A program made the translations under genes and the position numbers. Positions 11,304 through 23,691 of a stretch of DNA of 64,000 bases are shown piece after piece; position 1 is the first letter of the stretch; each line of letters opens with the position of its first letter. The notes beneath the pieces are model-generated. The model was not told where the DNA came from. It saw only the letters and a program-made list of their open reading frames with translations, and did no database searches. The stretch is from Allium sativum (Eukaryota > Streptophyta > Magnoliopsida > Asparagales > Amaryllidaceae): positions 70,874,501-70,938,500 of the forward strand of contig CM060910.1 of assembly GCA_030737875.1 (NCBI GenBank). The letters run 5' to 3'.

Positions 11304-13144
11304 CTGGTAGGCCTGGTTTGGCCCAGAACTCATTTTTGAAGCCTGAGACGTGTTTTGATGGTCCGGATTGATTCTAGGGTTAATCTAAGGGCCTAAATTA
11401 GTTGCTACACCTATAAAAACACAATTAGACCTAACCTAATTCATATCAAATCATTCTTACACTATTATGCTGCTGAACTCCCTCTTGAACCATGGTCGCC
11501 GCCTCCAAATCAAAGTACAAGCATTCAAACTCAAATCAATTCGAAGAACAAAGCTTCAACAATGGTTCAAACAATAAATCAACACTACTACAACATTCTA
11601 TGACAATTTCAGTTCTTAATTCGTTAGCCATGCCCTGTAAGTTCTAGTTATTTTCAGATTAAAATATTTAAATATAATATGGGCATGTGATGAAGTGAAA
11701 TTGGATTTAAGTATGTTTATCGATCTATTTCTGTTGCTTCTTGGATCTTGAGTTTTGAGACTTGTCTATCTTTATTCCCATGTCCAGTTTATGATCTATT
11801 CATCCTGTTGTAAATCAGTTTCCTTGATTCATTACCAAGTTGTAATCTTCATGCCTGTGATAATGTTTTTCTCTTTGATCTTATTTTTATGCAAAATTCT
11901 ACCTTCCCCTATTTATTTTCTTTTGATGAACCTAGGTTAATTTCGGACCTAGGCCTAAACTACGATATGCGTGCGAGGGTATACGGGGGAAATATTGGAA
12001 TATTGCCTAGTGGAATATATGTGTTTGGTGGAATCGAAGGCATAATTTGAAAATTGGATGTTTGGGGATAATTTTCCATTAACATGAAACTTGATATTTG
12101 GGTATTGTCATTATAATGGTAATTGCAAGAATGGGGATTGACATATATATAATTTGACATGGATCTTGATATATATAATTTGATATGGATCTTGATATAT
12201 ATATAATTTGGCATGGATCTTGATATATGTAATTTGGCTAGAACTTGTTATGAGTAAATTGGTGTAAACGTAGTATACATGTAATTTTGGGGATAAAACT
12301 TGATCTATGTAAATTGGGCATAGCTTTGTAAATATGTAAATCATGAATCTTGACATATGTAAAGCGGCATGAAACTTGGTATATGTGTAAATTGGCATAA
12401 AGTTGGCATACATGTAAAACGACATGAATTGAACATATGTAAATTTGGTAGGAATTGGGCATATTTAAAATTTACATGTAATCTAGAACTTGGGCATATG
12501 TTAATTATGTAAAATTTGGAGTTGAAACATATATGATAATTTATGACTTAGTAGAGTTTTAATATGAACGCGCCTAAGTTGGGTTTTGGGTAATTGGCAT
12601 GTATTGTAAATAAAAGGCTATAACTTGGCATAACCTTATAGTGAATTATGATAATAATTTGGGAACACGTTTTGGGGCAAAAACGTGAATCATGAACATT
12701 TCTATATGTTAAACACATGAACTGATATTGGGTTTGGGTGGAACACGGTCATTAATGAACCTTTGACACGAGGTTAGACTCAGTTTGTGGTGTAAATCTG
12801 CCCGGAACCGCCCGACAAATCCAGTAGCCACAAAGTGTCAGTCTAATGTGAGAGGTCGAAGGCCAAATTGTAGGCGTAACAATTTATGACACGAGGTTAA
12901 ACCCAGTTTGTGGTATAAATCTGCCCAGAACCGCCCGGCAAATCCAGTGGCCACAAAATGCACGGTCTAATGTGAGAGGTCATGATTCGTTCGTCATAAT
13001 GAATGAATTAAGGAATACTAACCATAATAAGACGTGGGTATGGTTAGAGGGTTAGGTGGGATGAAATGGAAATTTGACATGTAAATGTGTACCTAACCGG
13101 TATGAGTTAAGAACATATAAACTTATAAATGTAGGCTCAACCAA

Positions 13145-13690
13145 TATGATATGAATGGGTGGGTTAAGTAACGTTATAACATGACTAGCGGATGGGTTGG
13201 GCTAACTTGAATAGGTTGATAACACCCAATCGATATAACCTGACACGTGGCAGGGATAAGTCAACTTGAACATATAGATAATACTTAACCAACTTAGCAT
13301 GATACGTGGGCGGGTTAAGCCACGAATTATTTGAATATATTTAACCAATTTAACACGATGATTTGATAGGGTTAAGTTATGAACCGCTTGAATATACTTA
13401 ACCAATTGGACACGATGATTTGATAGGGTTAAGTCATGAACCGCTTGAATATACTTAACCAATTGAACATGATGAATTGATAGGGTTAAGTCATGAACCG
13501 CTTGAATATACTTAACCAACTTGACAGATGATTCGTAGGGCTAAGTCATGAACTTAAACGACAACACTTAGCCAATTTGACATGACACGTAGGCGGGTTA
13601 AGTCACGAACTTGAATGACAACACTTAACCAACTTGGCATGCTAGACTGATGGGGTTAAGTCTCGAATTTAAATGACAACACTTGACCTA
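13145..13690. repeat. 57-bp minisatellite with inverted core (3' LTR)
   Basis: Counterpart of the array at 7040-7600, with the same alternating GGTTAAGT and ACTTAACC blocks. It is slightly shorter because of a small deletion at its start. Confidence 0.88.
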
Positions 13691-15064
13691 CTGAACGGAA
13701 ACCCTAGTTGCGCGGTCCTTTTCAGCAGTAACCCACTAGATGTATCACGGTACCCTGGAACTAGGCAGGGTGGGGCACGATTACTGGGCTGATTGTAAGC
13801 GACCAGAACGACGGCTGAGTTGGTGCGCCATTGTAGGTTCAGGCGGACTATGGTCGTGCACGTAGTCCGCAGTTGAAAAAGCAGGCATTGGGCACCAGTA
13901 GGTTTACACTGTGCGTGCTTGATTCATGTCGGTGGTTGGCACCCTAGGGCTTGATACACCCTATGGTGGACCTAGCATAGGTGACTACATTTCGTGATTG
14001 GGCCGTATGACACAGACACATGAACGAGCTAGGACTTGTAGGGAGCCGATCGATTAATATATTGTTACGTGGAATTCGTTATGTAGCATAATCCCTAGTG
14101 GTCCTAGGTGGCATAAACCCTAATCGAATCTAGAAAACGTTCAAAGAGGTGGCATAATCCCTAGTGGTCCTAGGTGGAATAAATCCTTGTTGAACACGCG
14201 ATAGTTCATGATAAGGAAGTCTAGCCAGAACAAGGGTGGCGGTCTAAACAATTTCAAGAATGGTGGCACTACGTTGAAGTAGTATAGAAATACGTGATGA
14301 AACCCGTACGATATACGGCAAGGGATTGTACATATACATGGAAAGGATGATACGGGTTGGGGTACTAGTACAGTTGGTGCAGAGAATTTAGGAAATCAGA
14401 GCAAATAGATATCATTTTAATGGTGAAGCAGAGAAATCTTGCAATGCTTGATAGAAATCTTGCGAAACTATACTTAGTTCATCTTGAATGGGAACCTTGC
14501 AATGTTATACATGACAAAAATCCTATGATGTTATTCTTAGTTATCGTGCCTGTAGCTTATCTTGTCATCATGCTTATGTTTACTTTCAGTTTATTCATTC
14601 CATGTTATCATTACCTGTTTTTATGCTGAAAGTCACTAGGACTTACTCAGTCTTTATGACTGATCCATTTTGTTTCGCCCCTTTTTCTTCCGTTTCCCCC
14701 CCAGGTTCACAGGGTGGGAATACGGCTTAGTTCGGATCTTACCAGGCTCCAAGACTATTTCATGAAGGCTTGGATTGCTCTTGGCTATGGCTGCTTTACT
14801 GTTTTACTTGGGGAATGATTTATGACTATGGTTTTATGCTTCTTTACTATTGCAAGACAAATTTTGATGTAATGGATTTAATAGCATTTTGATGTAAAAG
14901 GCTTTAGACCTTTCTAGATTGTGAAGCAATGAAATTTGGTTCTTCTTCCGCTGTTTTATATGTTTTGTCTTGTAACACTTTCTATGTATGTTTACCTAGA
15001 TAATGCTCCACCAAAGCTAGTGCATTCCCTTTGTGAGTGACCCTAGCGGAGGTGGGGTGTTACA

Positions 15065-15069
15065 TGTGG
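15065..15069. repeat. Right target-site duplication TGTGG
   Basis: Exact copy of 4870-4874. Confidence 0.95.
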
Positions 15070-15828
15070 CTGGGTTGTAAGATGTTCTTGTTGAACCCAG
15101 TGTATTCCTTTCTAGAGGTACACTAGCGAAAGGTGGTTCCATACCTTGTCATAGTTGGAAATCCATTACCCAATACGTGCTTGCGGTTTTGATTGTATAC
15201 TATATATGTAGAACGTGAGATGAAAGCGTTTCTGCTAGATGATTATTATTTTGTGTTGATAGACATTACTATAATATCAAAAGGTTTTTGATATAAAGAT
15301 ATTTGGATTCTCATAAGGGAAAGACCCGTTCCGTTATACGGCGTGGTCTTATGAGATATCGATTACCTGCTTGAATTGTTTTAAACTATTTTACTCACAC
15401 CAGTCCCATGACTGACCCGGAGTTTATTTTGTTATTTTCCCTAAATTCTTGGGTGCCTAAATTTGTACGAGCAGTCAAGTAGTCGGGATTTACTGATATG
15501 CTGGAAGAGCTTGGAGCTGGAGGCTTCAGGATTATATAGCCATAGTTATTTCCGCAGTGTTGTATGTGTTGTACTTTGATAATGATATGTATATTCAAGT
15601 ACAGATTTGTATTTTAAAGTTATTTTACGAAATATATTTATTCGTTCCGCTGTGAGATTCGTGTTACTCTGATATTGTGTTCTTCTTCTTCTTCTATTCT
15701 AAGTTTCTATCTTATCTTTCCTCACCCTCTGTTTTTCTTTCTATTAATTTCCTGATTTTCAGTTTAATTTGGGGTAGGACTTGTGTTTTTGGTCAGCTCA
15801 AATTGGACTAGATTTCTGGGTCATTACA
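15070..15828 (+). mobile_element. Outer solo LTR, right segment
   Basis: This continues the LTR interrupted at 4874 and ends GGGTCATTACA, the mirror of its start at 512. The stretch 15320-15450 (CCCGTTCC…CGGCGTGGTCTTATGAG and CCCATGACTGACCCGGAG) resembles the reverse complement of part of LTR B (25087-25215), so the two long-LTR families are distant relatives. Copia RNase H coding follows directly. Confidence 0.85.
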
Positions 15829-15930
15829 AAAGCGGACATACGTACAAAGGCACTCTCCAGTAAAAACTTCGAAAGGCTCAAATCCGACCAAAAAATTGTA
15901 AAGATCCGACCTTCAGACAAAAGCAGCTAG
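15829..15930 (+). pseudogene. Ty1-copia RNase H C-terminal end, downstream part
   Basis: After the target duplication AAAGC the copia frame resumes: ADIRTKALSSKNFERLKSD, the counterpart of the conserved ADIFTKAL end of copia polyproteins, and stops at TAG 15928-15930. Joining base 511 to 15834 gives one continuous frame (…KR-A-DI…), so the 15.3 kb between is inserted sequence. Confidence 0.92.
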
Positions 15931-15932
15931 AA

Positions 15933-16231
15933 GGCATGACCCTCAGTTCGATCTTCATTGAGATGCTTCTAATCAAACTTAGGGTTCCCAAAATCTTGTC
16001 TCCCTCTTCAATTAAAGACTAATTCTCTCTGGAAATTCCATCATATCAACTCAATGGAGAAACCCTAGCTTCAATAGCAAGGAGGCATGACCTTCAGTTC
16101 GATCTTTATCATAGATGCTTCTAATTGAACCGAGGGTTCCCAAAATCTCATCTCTATCTTCGATTCAGGGCTAATTCTGTCTGGAAAGCCCGCCATGTTA
16201 CTTTGAGGAGAAACTCTAGTTTCGAATTGCG
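15933..16231 (+). repeat. Tandemly doubled ~150-bp copia 3' untranslated segment
   Basis: Two adjacent copies of ~150 bp both run AGGCATGACCYTCAGTTCGA…AGGGTTCCCAAAATC…TTTCGAATTGCGAGG (or TTCAATAGCAAGG). They lie between the copia stop codon and the putative 3' LTR. The second appears again around 29882-30030. Confidence 0.85.
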
Positions 16232-16245
16232 AGGGAGTAATAAGA

Positions 16246-16550
16246 TGTGTCACATGTCTCGTGTACTGGTATAGCTTATTACATTTTTCATTATAATATT
16301 ATGTAAAGCGGCTCGTTTACATTGTGGGCTTGGGCTTTAGTCCCAACGGCTATTTCCTGCTATTATAAATAGCTTATGTACAAACTCTGTTATTCAATTC
16401 AATTAATAAGAGATTACAATATTGAATTTTATTTTACACATCTTTCTCAATTCTTACTAGAACTCCATTATCATATTTCTCTAAAATCTGTAATCTCATT
16501 CACTATTCTAGACCTGGAATTCTAAGCTCAACTAAATTTACGAAAGTGGA
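16246..16550 (+). mobile_element. Probable 3' LTR of the copia element (boundaries uncertain)
   Basis: A purine-rich GCGAGGGAGTAATAAGA precedes TGTGTCACATG. CTATTATAAATAGC (near 16360) gives a TATA box, followed by AATAAGAG. The 5' LTR is outside the window, so the ends cannot be confirmed. The same stretch recurs at about 30044-30350. Confidence 0.45.
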
Positions 16551-18225
16551 GGTTTGTTGGGAAATCTAAACCATTAGACTATGAACAAAGGTTCAAATAA
16601 AAAAATATATGTTCAATAGGTTCAAATAAACTCAATTAATTAAAACATCCAAATCTAAATATGGCAATAAAAAAATATGTTTACTAGCTCAAGTAAGCAA
16701 GCTATCGAAGGGTATCTATCTATAATATATTGTTATCATCCCTTTTTGGTGAAAACCAAGGTTAGAGATATCATTTTTGGTCATTTGTAATTTCAGGAAT
16801 TTCAATTAGATTTGTAAGTTTTGAAAATTTTTGTTCAACTTTCAGTTTCGAATTTTGGTATTAGTTTTTCATATTACTACACATACATTTGCTTAATTCG
16901 GTGATACAAGATATGTAGTTTATCTTTATTAGAAAAATAAGATGTAAACGAACAATGATAATTAATCATAAATATTTATAATACTAACAAATATCTATCA
17001 TTACCTTGTATTTAACATTTTCAGTTACATTGGTACAACCATACAACGGTGAGGAACTGACCATTAGATTACATAATTAAAAAGAAAATGTTTTGCTTGT
17101 CATTTTATCACTTGCATTTAAACACGTAGAAAAAAACTAAATATTGGAGGGACCTAAGAAGACGTTAATGGATAGAATAAAGTAAATTAGTTTGAAGAGG
17201 TTTTAGAAGACATGTTACAGACGTGTTCCTTATTTTTGGGCTTCATATAATTTGATTTAGCAAGCTTACAATAAATAAACCTTCATAATGATAGGTTCGA
17301 TAAGAAAATACATTTTTGCATAATTTAGTTTTGTTCCTATTTTAAAATATTGAGCTTTGATTTTGAGATTTATATTTTTTAAACATGATTGCCAACAATA
17401 TGGTCTTTCAATTCAAGTTATTTTAGTTTAAAAAGGATAGTTTAGCATTTTAAAGATTCCTATATAACCTAAATTAAATTTTATCGGTGTTATCAAAGTG
17501 TGCGCTATAACACGCTATAGCGCAATGTCTGTGCTATTCTACTTATAATAAAGCAGTGGTTCTCTATAGCACAAAAATAGCACGCTATTTTATCATAGCC
17601 CAAAATAGCACATAGCTCTAAATAGCGTGTTATTTTTTTATGTCTCTTTTTTAAATATTTGGACAGTGAATAAAGTCCAAAATATTATGCTATTGTACTT
17701 ATTACTAACTCAGAGGAAAACGCTGTAGAGTATGACTCGAAAGCAGAAGAAGAAATTGATGATTGTTTAAATAATGATTAATTGTTTTGGTTTTGATGAA
17801 ACTAGTAATTAGATTTTAAAATTTTAGAAGCATAATATAATTTCTATATTTTGTTATTATACACTTGAATCACGTTTGACTTTTGTTTATTTGAATCTTT
17901 TTATTGTAAATTTCATATATTATTTTCATTTGATCATATTTCCATTTTACAATTATTCTTATTTTCAATTTTTTTCTTAGTACTTTCATTAGATTTTTTT
18001 TACATTTTATACGAAAGTGTATTTTCATACATTTTCCCTTCGAGTTTTATATCATCATAACTGATAAGTAGGAAATAAATCTCATTATAACTCACAATAT
18101 AAAGAATAAATGTCAAATTGGTAAGACACAAACATCTTATACCCATATATTATTTTGAATGTACAATATGAACATAACAAATTTTTTGTAACATAATTAC
18201 ATCTTACATCAAAAAATATTTAATA
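16551..18225. other. AT-rich spacer right of the copia element
   Basis: No gene, RNA or clear element was recognised except the AGCGC-rich segment noted separately. The whole stretch is repeated at about 30355-32035, so it was part of the duplicated block. Confidence 0.6.
17490..17640. repeat. GCGCTATA-rich segment, copy 1
   Basis: Repeated GCTATAGCGC, ATAGCACGCTATTT and AATAGCGTG words occur here. A 9-bp inverted repeat TGCGCTATA / TATAGCGCA flanks a short loop near 17500-17525. It looks like an unclassified dispersed element. Confidence 0.55.
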
Positions 18226-18227
18226 CT

Positions 18228-18424
18228 GTCCGCAACATTAGCCCAGCGGTTAAGGACTTGTGTCGAGGTAATAGCCATGCGAGTTCAAAACCCGAAATGG
18301 CATGCTAAAAGGGTTTACCATGTGCATACGCTATGATTTGCCACTTATGTGGTATCCGCGGATCGGGCTAGGTGCACTAGGGGAGGAATTTACAGCTCCG
18401 GTCAGTTTCCCCCTGAACAAATCC

Positions 18425-18426
<2 letters not shown>
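18228..18426 (+). mobile_element. tRNA-derived SINE, copy 1
   Basis: A pol III A-box-like TTAGCCCAGCGGTTAAGG (18239-) and a B-box-like GAGTTCAAAACCC (18281-) have tRNA-like spacing, followed by a non-tRNA body (GGTATCCGCGGATCGGGCTA…GAACAAATCC). No acceptor stem closes, so it is a SINE and not a tRNA gene. It runs into a TA microsatellite where a poly-A-like tail would be. No target duplication was found. Confidence 0.75.

Positions 18427-18465
<39 letters not shown>
18427..18465. repeat. (TA)n microsatellite, insertion site of LTR A
   Basis: About 18 TA units lie between the SINE and the LTR end TGTAACGACC. The matching array next to LTR C is at 32237-32276. Confidence 0.95.
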
Positions 18466-18468
<3 letters not shown>

Positions 18469-21400
18469 AACGACCTAGACTTGCCTGTTCCCCGAAGAGA
18501 CGGAGGAGCCCAGATTGTTTTGAGAACACGACGCATCAGAGCACAAACATGAGAACATTTCATTTCTATTACAATAATTTACATCAGAATTCAAGAATAC
18601 CAGAGTATGAATAAATATTACACAGCAGAAAAATATCAAAATTTAAATTACATTTAAATACATAAACATAATGTGCAGCGGAAAACATCAACTGCCGCAA
18701 ATGAAAGAAATACACGGAGACAGTGCATTCCAAATATATCTCGAGCCATAAACCAGGATCCTGTAAAAAGAAATATCTGTGAAAACCACTCTTAGCTAGA
18801 AAGAAAAGCAAGTTCTCCCTGAGGTCCCTCATCCCGTTTTTGACTCATACCGAGGTGTGAGGCTCACGAATTAATGCTATACACAAAGCTATGCTAATTA
18901 AAGCCATGCTTTGATCATCATCTACAAGACTCTGCTTTTCAATAATCGCCTTGATCATTTGCATCTTAGCATGCCACATTGACAATCCACGCTGCCTATC
19001 AATATATAACCTCTAAGCTCATACGTCTCAGAGAAGGGTGTTAAGCAAAAGAATAAATTCTGCGACACCAAATAAATATATATTTAATAGAAACCAATCA
19101 TCACATAATGAAATCCAATGTCAGACACACATCCATTTACAAGTCCGTTCTGGGTTTGAACGTTACCGGAGGCACCTTGATCCTCGTCCCATATGTCTAA
19201 TACAGGAGAGAGGTCCTCACATATCCCGTGATCTCCAAGTACGTCTGGACGATCACCACTTATTGCCTTATCTTGGGTGTAGAGCCCAATCAAGACATTG
19301 GTAATCATCCAAATGATGTGAAGATCTCCGGTTTTCAACCACCGTCTTCATATGATCGACTTTTAGTCGTCGTATCAGTTATTCAGAATGGGATAAACTC
19401 GGTCTTTCCGAATAACTCGCGTATTTTATAATCAATAATCAAGTGCTATAAAAACACATCATATGCCTCATTCCAATTCAGAATATTCTTTTATTCAAAT
19501 ATTCACATCTTAGGGGAAAGGTTCTCATTAATTTTATCAAAGATAAGTTCTTTTAAACTTAGTCTTTAATCTTCCTTTAGATATCAGTTTCAAAAGATTT
19601 TATTTTATCTTTCCACAACTTAATCCAATTAAGGTTTACTAACTAGTCGGGAATATCGAGCCTTACAGAAGTAACCATTTATTTATTAATCCCAATCCTA
19701 TCCTATTTATTCATGGAGAAAAATTGGTTGTACTCCATTTCTAACACCTACGGTGTTATCAGTAAATTTAATTACCATTTCACCTACAAATCTAATTAAA
19801 GATTTAACTATCGTCTGGAGTAAAATGGGTGGTACTCCATTCTCGATCATTTCATGAATTTGATAAATTTAATTATTCCATTCTCATTTTAATCTACTTA
19901 AAGATTCATTAAAACTTAAGTTCGGTTTTAATCTCAAAAATCATTACTTAATTATTATCCAAATTTTAGGAAATAAATCTTGTCTTTACTTGGGTTAAAG
20001 AGCAAATGTCGTTTAATACATTATTCACGGTAAGCCCAAAATCCTCTTCCATTAAAGTGGAACTTCATAACAGTATAAATTTCCGTATCGTACTAATACT
20101 ATAAACGGAATAACAGCAAGGCCTTTTAAACTCCATAAATTGTAATGGTCTTCCTTCACAGAAGTTCATCTCGATTATTAAATCGAATTCCATTCGATTT
20201 CAATTTAATACATTCAATTGGAAAATTTTACTTTGGACACTTTTCATTAAATCTTAATTAAAAGATTATAAATTCCAAATCATAACTTCATTGTTAATCG
20301 GGTTTAAGAACTAATGTTATTTAAAACAGCTTTCACAATGAACCTGTTATCAACTACCATTTAATTCCAATTATATTAATTAATTGGAAAACTTCATTAA
20401 TCTTGGTTAAAAGATTTATTCTTTCCTCAACTAGGTTTAAGAACAGTGTTAATAAAGACACCATTCACGACAAACCCAAAATCCAATATGATATTAAATA
20501 CAAGGCTTTGAGTAGAAATTTTATCGACTCATATTCAATATCAAATTCTGAAACTAACAGATATCGCATTGGGAATAATGATATCTGTATCTTTCATATT
20601 CCTCAACAATATCTGTATAATCATGAATCCAAATATCGAATAATTCCAATGATTATTTCCATTCAAATCCTTTTCAATTCACATGTTGGAAAATTCTTGT
20701 TATATTAAAACCATTATAATTTCTTTCAGTTCTCTATTCTAGTTGTTAATTAGTTTATTCAGATAAGTATCCTTTACCTTTTCAAATATGGAATATTTCA
20801 TGCAAAAACCTTTTTCAAATCATTTATTATGATTTTACATAATTTATTCATATTTTTAATAATTTTTAATAAGGCCCTTACAGTCGGTTTTCAATATCGG
20901 CCACCGAACTGCATTCATAACGACCGTTTCCAAAGATGATTTGGACATATTTTAAAATCTAACCATTAGATTTCAAATCTCTTATGATCCTTCGAAAGCT
21001 CTTTTTGATGCAAACCCAACGGTTTCAGTTTTAGGAGAATCCAATGGTCGGATCTCCCGTTATGCCAATTCGAAGTTAATGGTTGAAATTCGCGAACGGT
21101 CGCTGCGCAATACGTTCGATTCAAACCATTTAAATATATGTAATATATTTTGTCGATTTCCATTTAAAATGTATTTTATATTAAACGTTTATAAATTCAT
21201 TACAAAAATGGTTTCAACTTCCTTTTCAAATTTAAATCAAAATTGAATATTCCATAACGTTATAAAATTTAATAATGATAATATTTTCAAAATGTTAGAT
21301 TTTGAAATCAAATCTTTTCGATATTCACTATAGAATGAATAAAAAAGACAGTAAATTCTGTTCGAGTAAAAGTGGCGTATATCTACTTGATTCGGTTTCA

Positions 21401-23674
21401 TATATTTCAATATTTTTGTGTCCATCCAAAATCAAACATCAAAATCATATTTTGATTTTTCATTGAATATTATTTTAAAATATTCGCTATTTCTGAATTA
21501 GAATTAGACTCAGTCATTTACCATATGATTTTATTCATATGGATTCCATACATCACATTTATTCAAAAAGAGTGATAAACAACTATTAAACATTCAATTC
21601 ACATCAAGAGTACCACTTACAAATGTATAAGCATTAAAATATTTAATAATGCTTATCTCAGTCTGTCAATCAATCGGGTGGCATACAATTAAATCCAACG
21701 GAGATGTGAATTAATTATCATCCCTAGACCCGTGTGGGTTTCAACCAACAATAATGAATTCGAATAAATCACTGGTTAATAAATTTAACCAATTCTAATT
21801 TGATTCGAATTATTTTTCTAATTAACCAATTTTCACCATTCAATTTAATAAATGGATATTTATATCCATTTTCAGCTACCACATTAATGTTAACATTATT
21901 TTTATTATGTTAAATATTTCAACATCACAAACAAAACATAACGCAGTTAATTAAATCATCCATGGGTTTTCAAACAATAGTGAAGTGAGCTAATAGGCAT
22001 CGTACAACATTTTTATAGTAATTAAAAATGATAAAAATCAACATTGGCAATTGCTACATCCAGTTATAAAATAAATAACTATACAAAATTTTGAGTGAGA
22101 GAGTTCTCACATTGATTTCCACTCCATCAGTCTTCGTTTGAAGATTTTATTATTAAACTAAATTAAACGAGCGTTTAATTTAGCTAAAAATCCAACTTAC
22201 TCGTTTTCCCGTCTGGTCAGTTTCATGTTGTAGTGCTCGACGATACGAGTGCAACACAACTGAAATCGTCGAATTCTGATCTCGTATGAAAAAGATATGA
22301 TAATTTATACATTGATTACATAAATAAAATAATTAATAAATTAATTAACTAATTATTTTCCCTAAACCTCTCTTCCTCGTTAAAACTGGAGCCGCCACGA
22401 ACCCATTTTGTTGCCTCCTAGGGCTTCAAACTGCTCGGAAACTGAGGCGCCGGAACCTGATCGGAGCTGGCAACGTCGAAGGGCGTCGCGCCCTCACCCA
22501 CGACCAGTGATATTGGTCAACTGGGGTGGCCCCTGCTCCTTGCAACGGCGCCTCTTTGCGTGCAGAAATCGAGAAACACACTCCATCAGATACGATCTCG
22601 TCCTTATAAATGCGAAGATCAGAACTTTTTTTCCAATTTTCTCTTTATAATTTTTTAAAATCGATTGGTGTATTCAAAGAAAAATGAGGGCGAAATTTGG
22701 AGCGATTCGGGCATTTGGTTTGCAAATGACGGCGGCTTAGAAAATGAACGATAGGATTAGGGTTTTCTAATATATGTATATATATATATATATTATTTCT
22801 AATGTTATTAAATTCGTAAAAGTGAGATTTTACCTTCGTACTCCAAATCAAACCCAACGACTGTTGTTCCTAGCTAAATTACCTCCCATTCCCGACACAA
22901 TGGGATATGTTTTGTAAGCCAATTCGACTATTTCGATCAGTTTTTATCGAAATTAAAATATATAACGTTACATAATGAATTTGAACGTACATTTTAATTT
23001 ACTGGGGCCACATGTTGAATCCAAAAATTACAAAAATTGAAATTTAACTATGTTTTGATGATACAGTCCTAATAAAATTAATTTTTTCGAATTTGGAGAC
23101 CGTTTGAAAAATGTCCTTTTTAACTGGTTTATTAAATTTAAACTAAAATTGAAAACAAGTTTAAATTCACCACGCTCATATACTAACCCCAAATGACTTG
23201 AAAATTTTAAACCTGATAATAGTTTGACATTCCGGATCCAGTAAAAGTGGTTTCATCAAAAACGGAGGTCGTTTGCAAAATGGCTATTTTTAAGGGCTAT
23301 ATATATAATATTAAAATATAAATAAATTCCATAATGACCATATTAAATTTTAAATCTGGACATAACTTTTAATTTATAAAGTGAAATCTTAGTTCTTACA
23401 TTCATTGTAAAGATATAATTAAATAGGTTCAAACGTTTCTTGTTTCGTTCAATTCTGATTTATGTTGAATTCCATACATTCATTTGAAACTTAAAATCAA
23501 AATTTCAAACTATCGCACCGTTTGAAGCTTGTTTTATAGTCAAAATAAATTTAACTTTGATTTAAATAATTTTAAATCATCATTTATTAAAATAAACCAT
23601 TTTTAAATATTAAAATCCATTAAATTCAATTAAAAATAAATTTTAAATTGGTTCCAAAAATCAGGGTTGTTACA
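18466..23674 (-). mobile_element. LTR A (5209 bp)
   Basis: On the plus strand it starts TGTAACGACCTAGAC and ends AATCAGGGTTGTTACA. On the minus strand this reads TGTAACAACCCTGATTTT…GGTCGTTACA, a standard chromovirus-type LTR. PPT sequence adjoins its right edge, so it is the 3' LTR of the minus-strand element. Short ORFs near 19038-19431 recur in B and C but have many overlapping alternatives and no known domain. A GC-richer block at 22385-22570 is conserved in all three LTRs. Confidence 0.9.
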
Positions 23675-23691
23675 ATCTCCCCCACATAAAA
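23675..23691 (-). other. Polypurine tract (minus strand)
   Basis: The plus strand ATCTCCCCCACATAAA is TTTATGTGGGGGAGAT on the minus strand, immediately before TGTAACAACCC of LTR A. Confidence 0.9.

Larger units (their letters stand above)
4875..15064 (+). mobile_element. Complete non-autonomous long-LTR retrotransposon (LARD-like), 10.19 kb
   Basis: The element has two LTRs of 4091 bp (4875-8965) and 4080 bp (10985-15064), each TGTAACAACCC...GGTGTTACA, around an internal region of only 2019 bp. An iMet-type PBS, a PPT and a perfect 5-bp target duplication (TGTGG) show a genuine integration. The internal region has no usable ORF, only decayed scraps of gypsy protease, RT and integrase, so mobility would need proteins from a related chromovirus. 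LTRs longer than the internal region and the absence of an intact pol match the LARD class (large retrotransposon derivatives). It is the youngest layer of the nest, since it sits inside another LTR. Confidence 0.95.
10985..15064 (+). mobile_element. 3' LTR of LARD-like element
   Basis: It aligns along its length with 4875-8965 with scattered differences and small indels, for example a ~24-bp gap near 13171 relative to 7054. It keeps CTATAAAAA near 11411. It ends GGTGTTACA at 15064 and is followed by the target duplication TGTGG. Confidence 0.95.

Noticed and set aside
18239..18300. tRNA gene
   Set aside because: A- and B-box-like words are present, but no acceptor stem or standard cloverleaf closes; the body and the second copy at 32031 fit a SINE.
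19038..19431. Conserved small protein shared by LTRs A, B and C (ORFs at 19038, 26098, 32861)
   Set aside because: The ORFs are conserved only because the LTRs are homologous; both strands are open, lengths and starts differ, and there is no domain.
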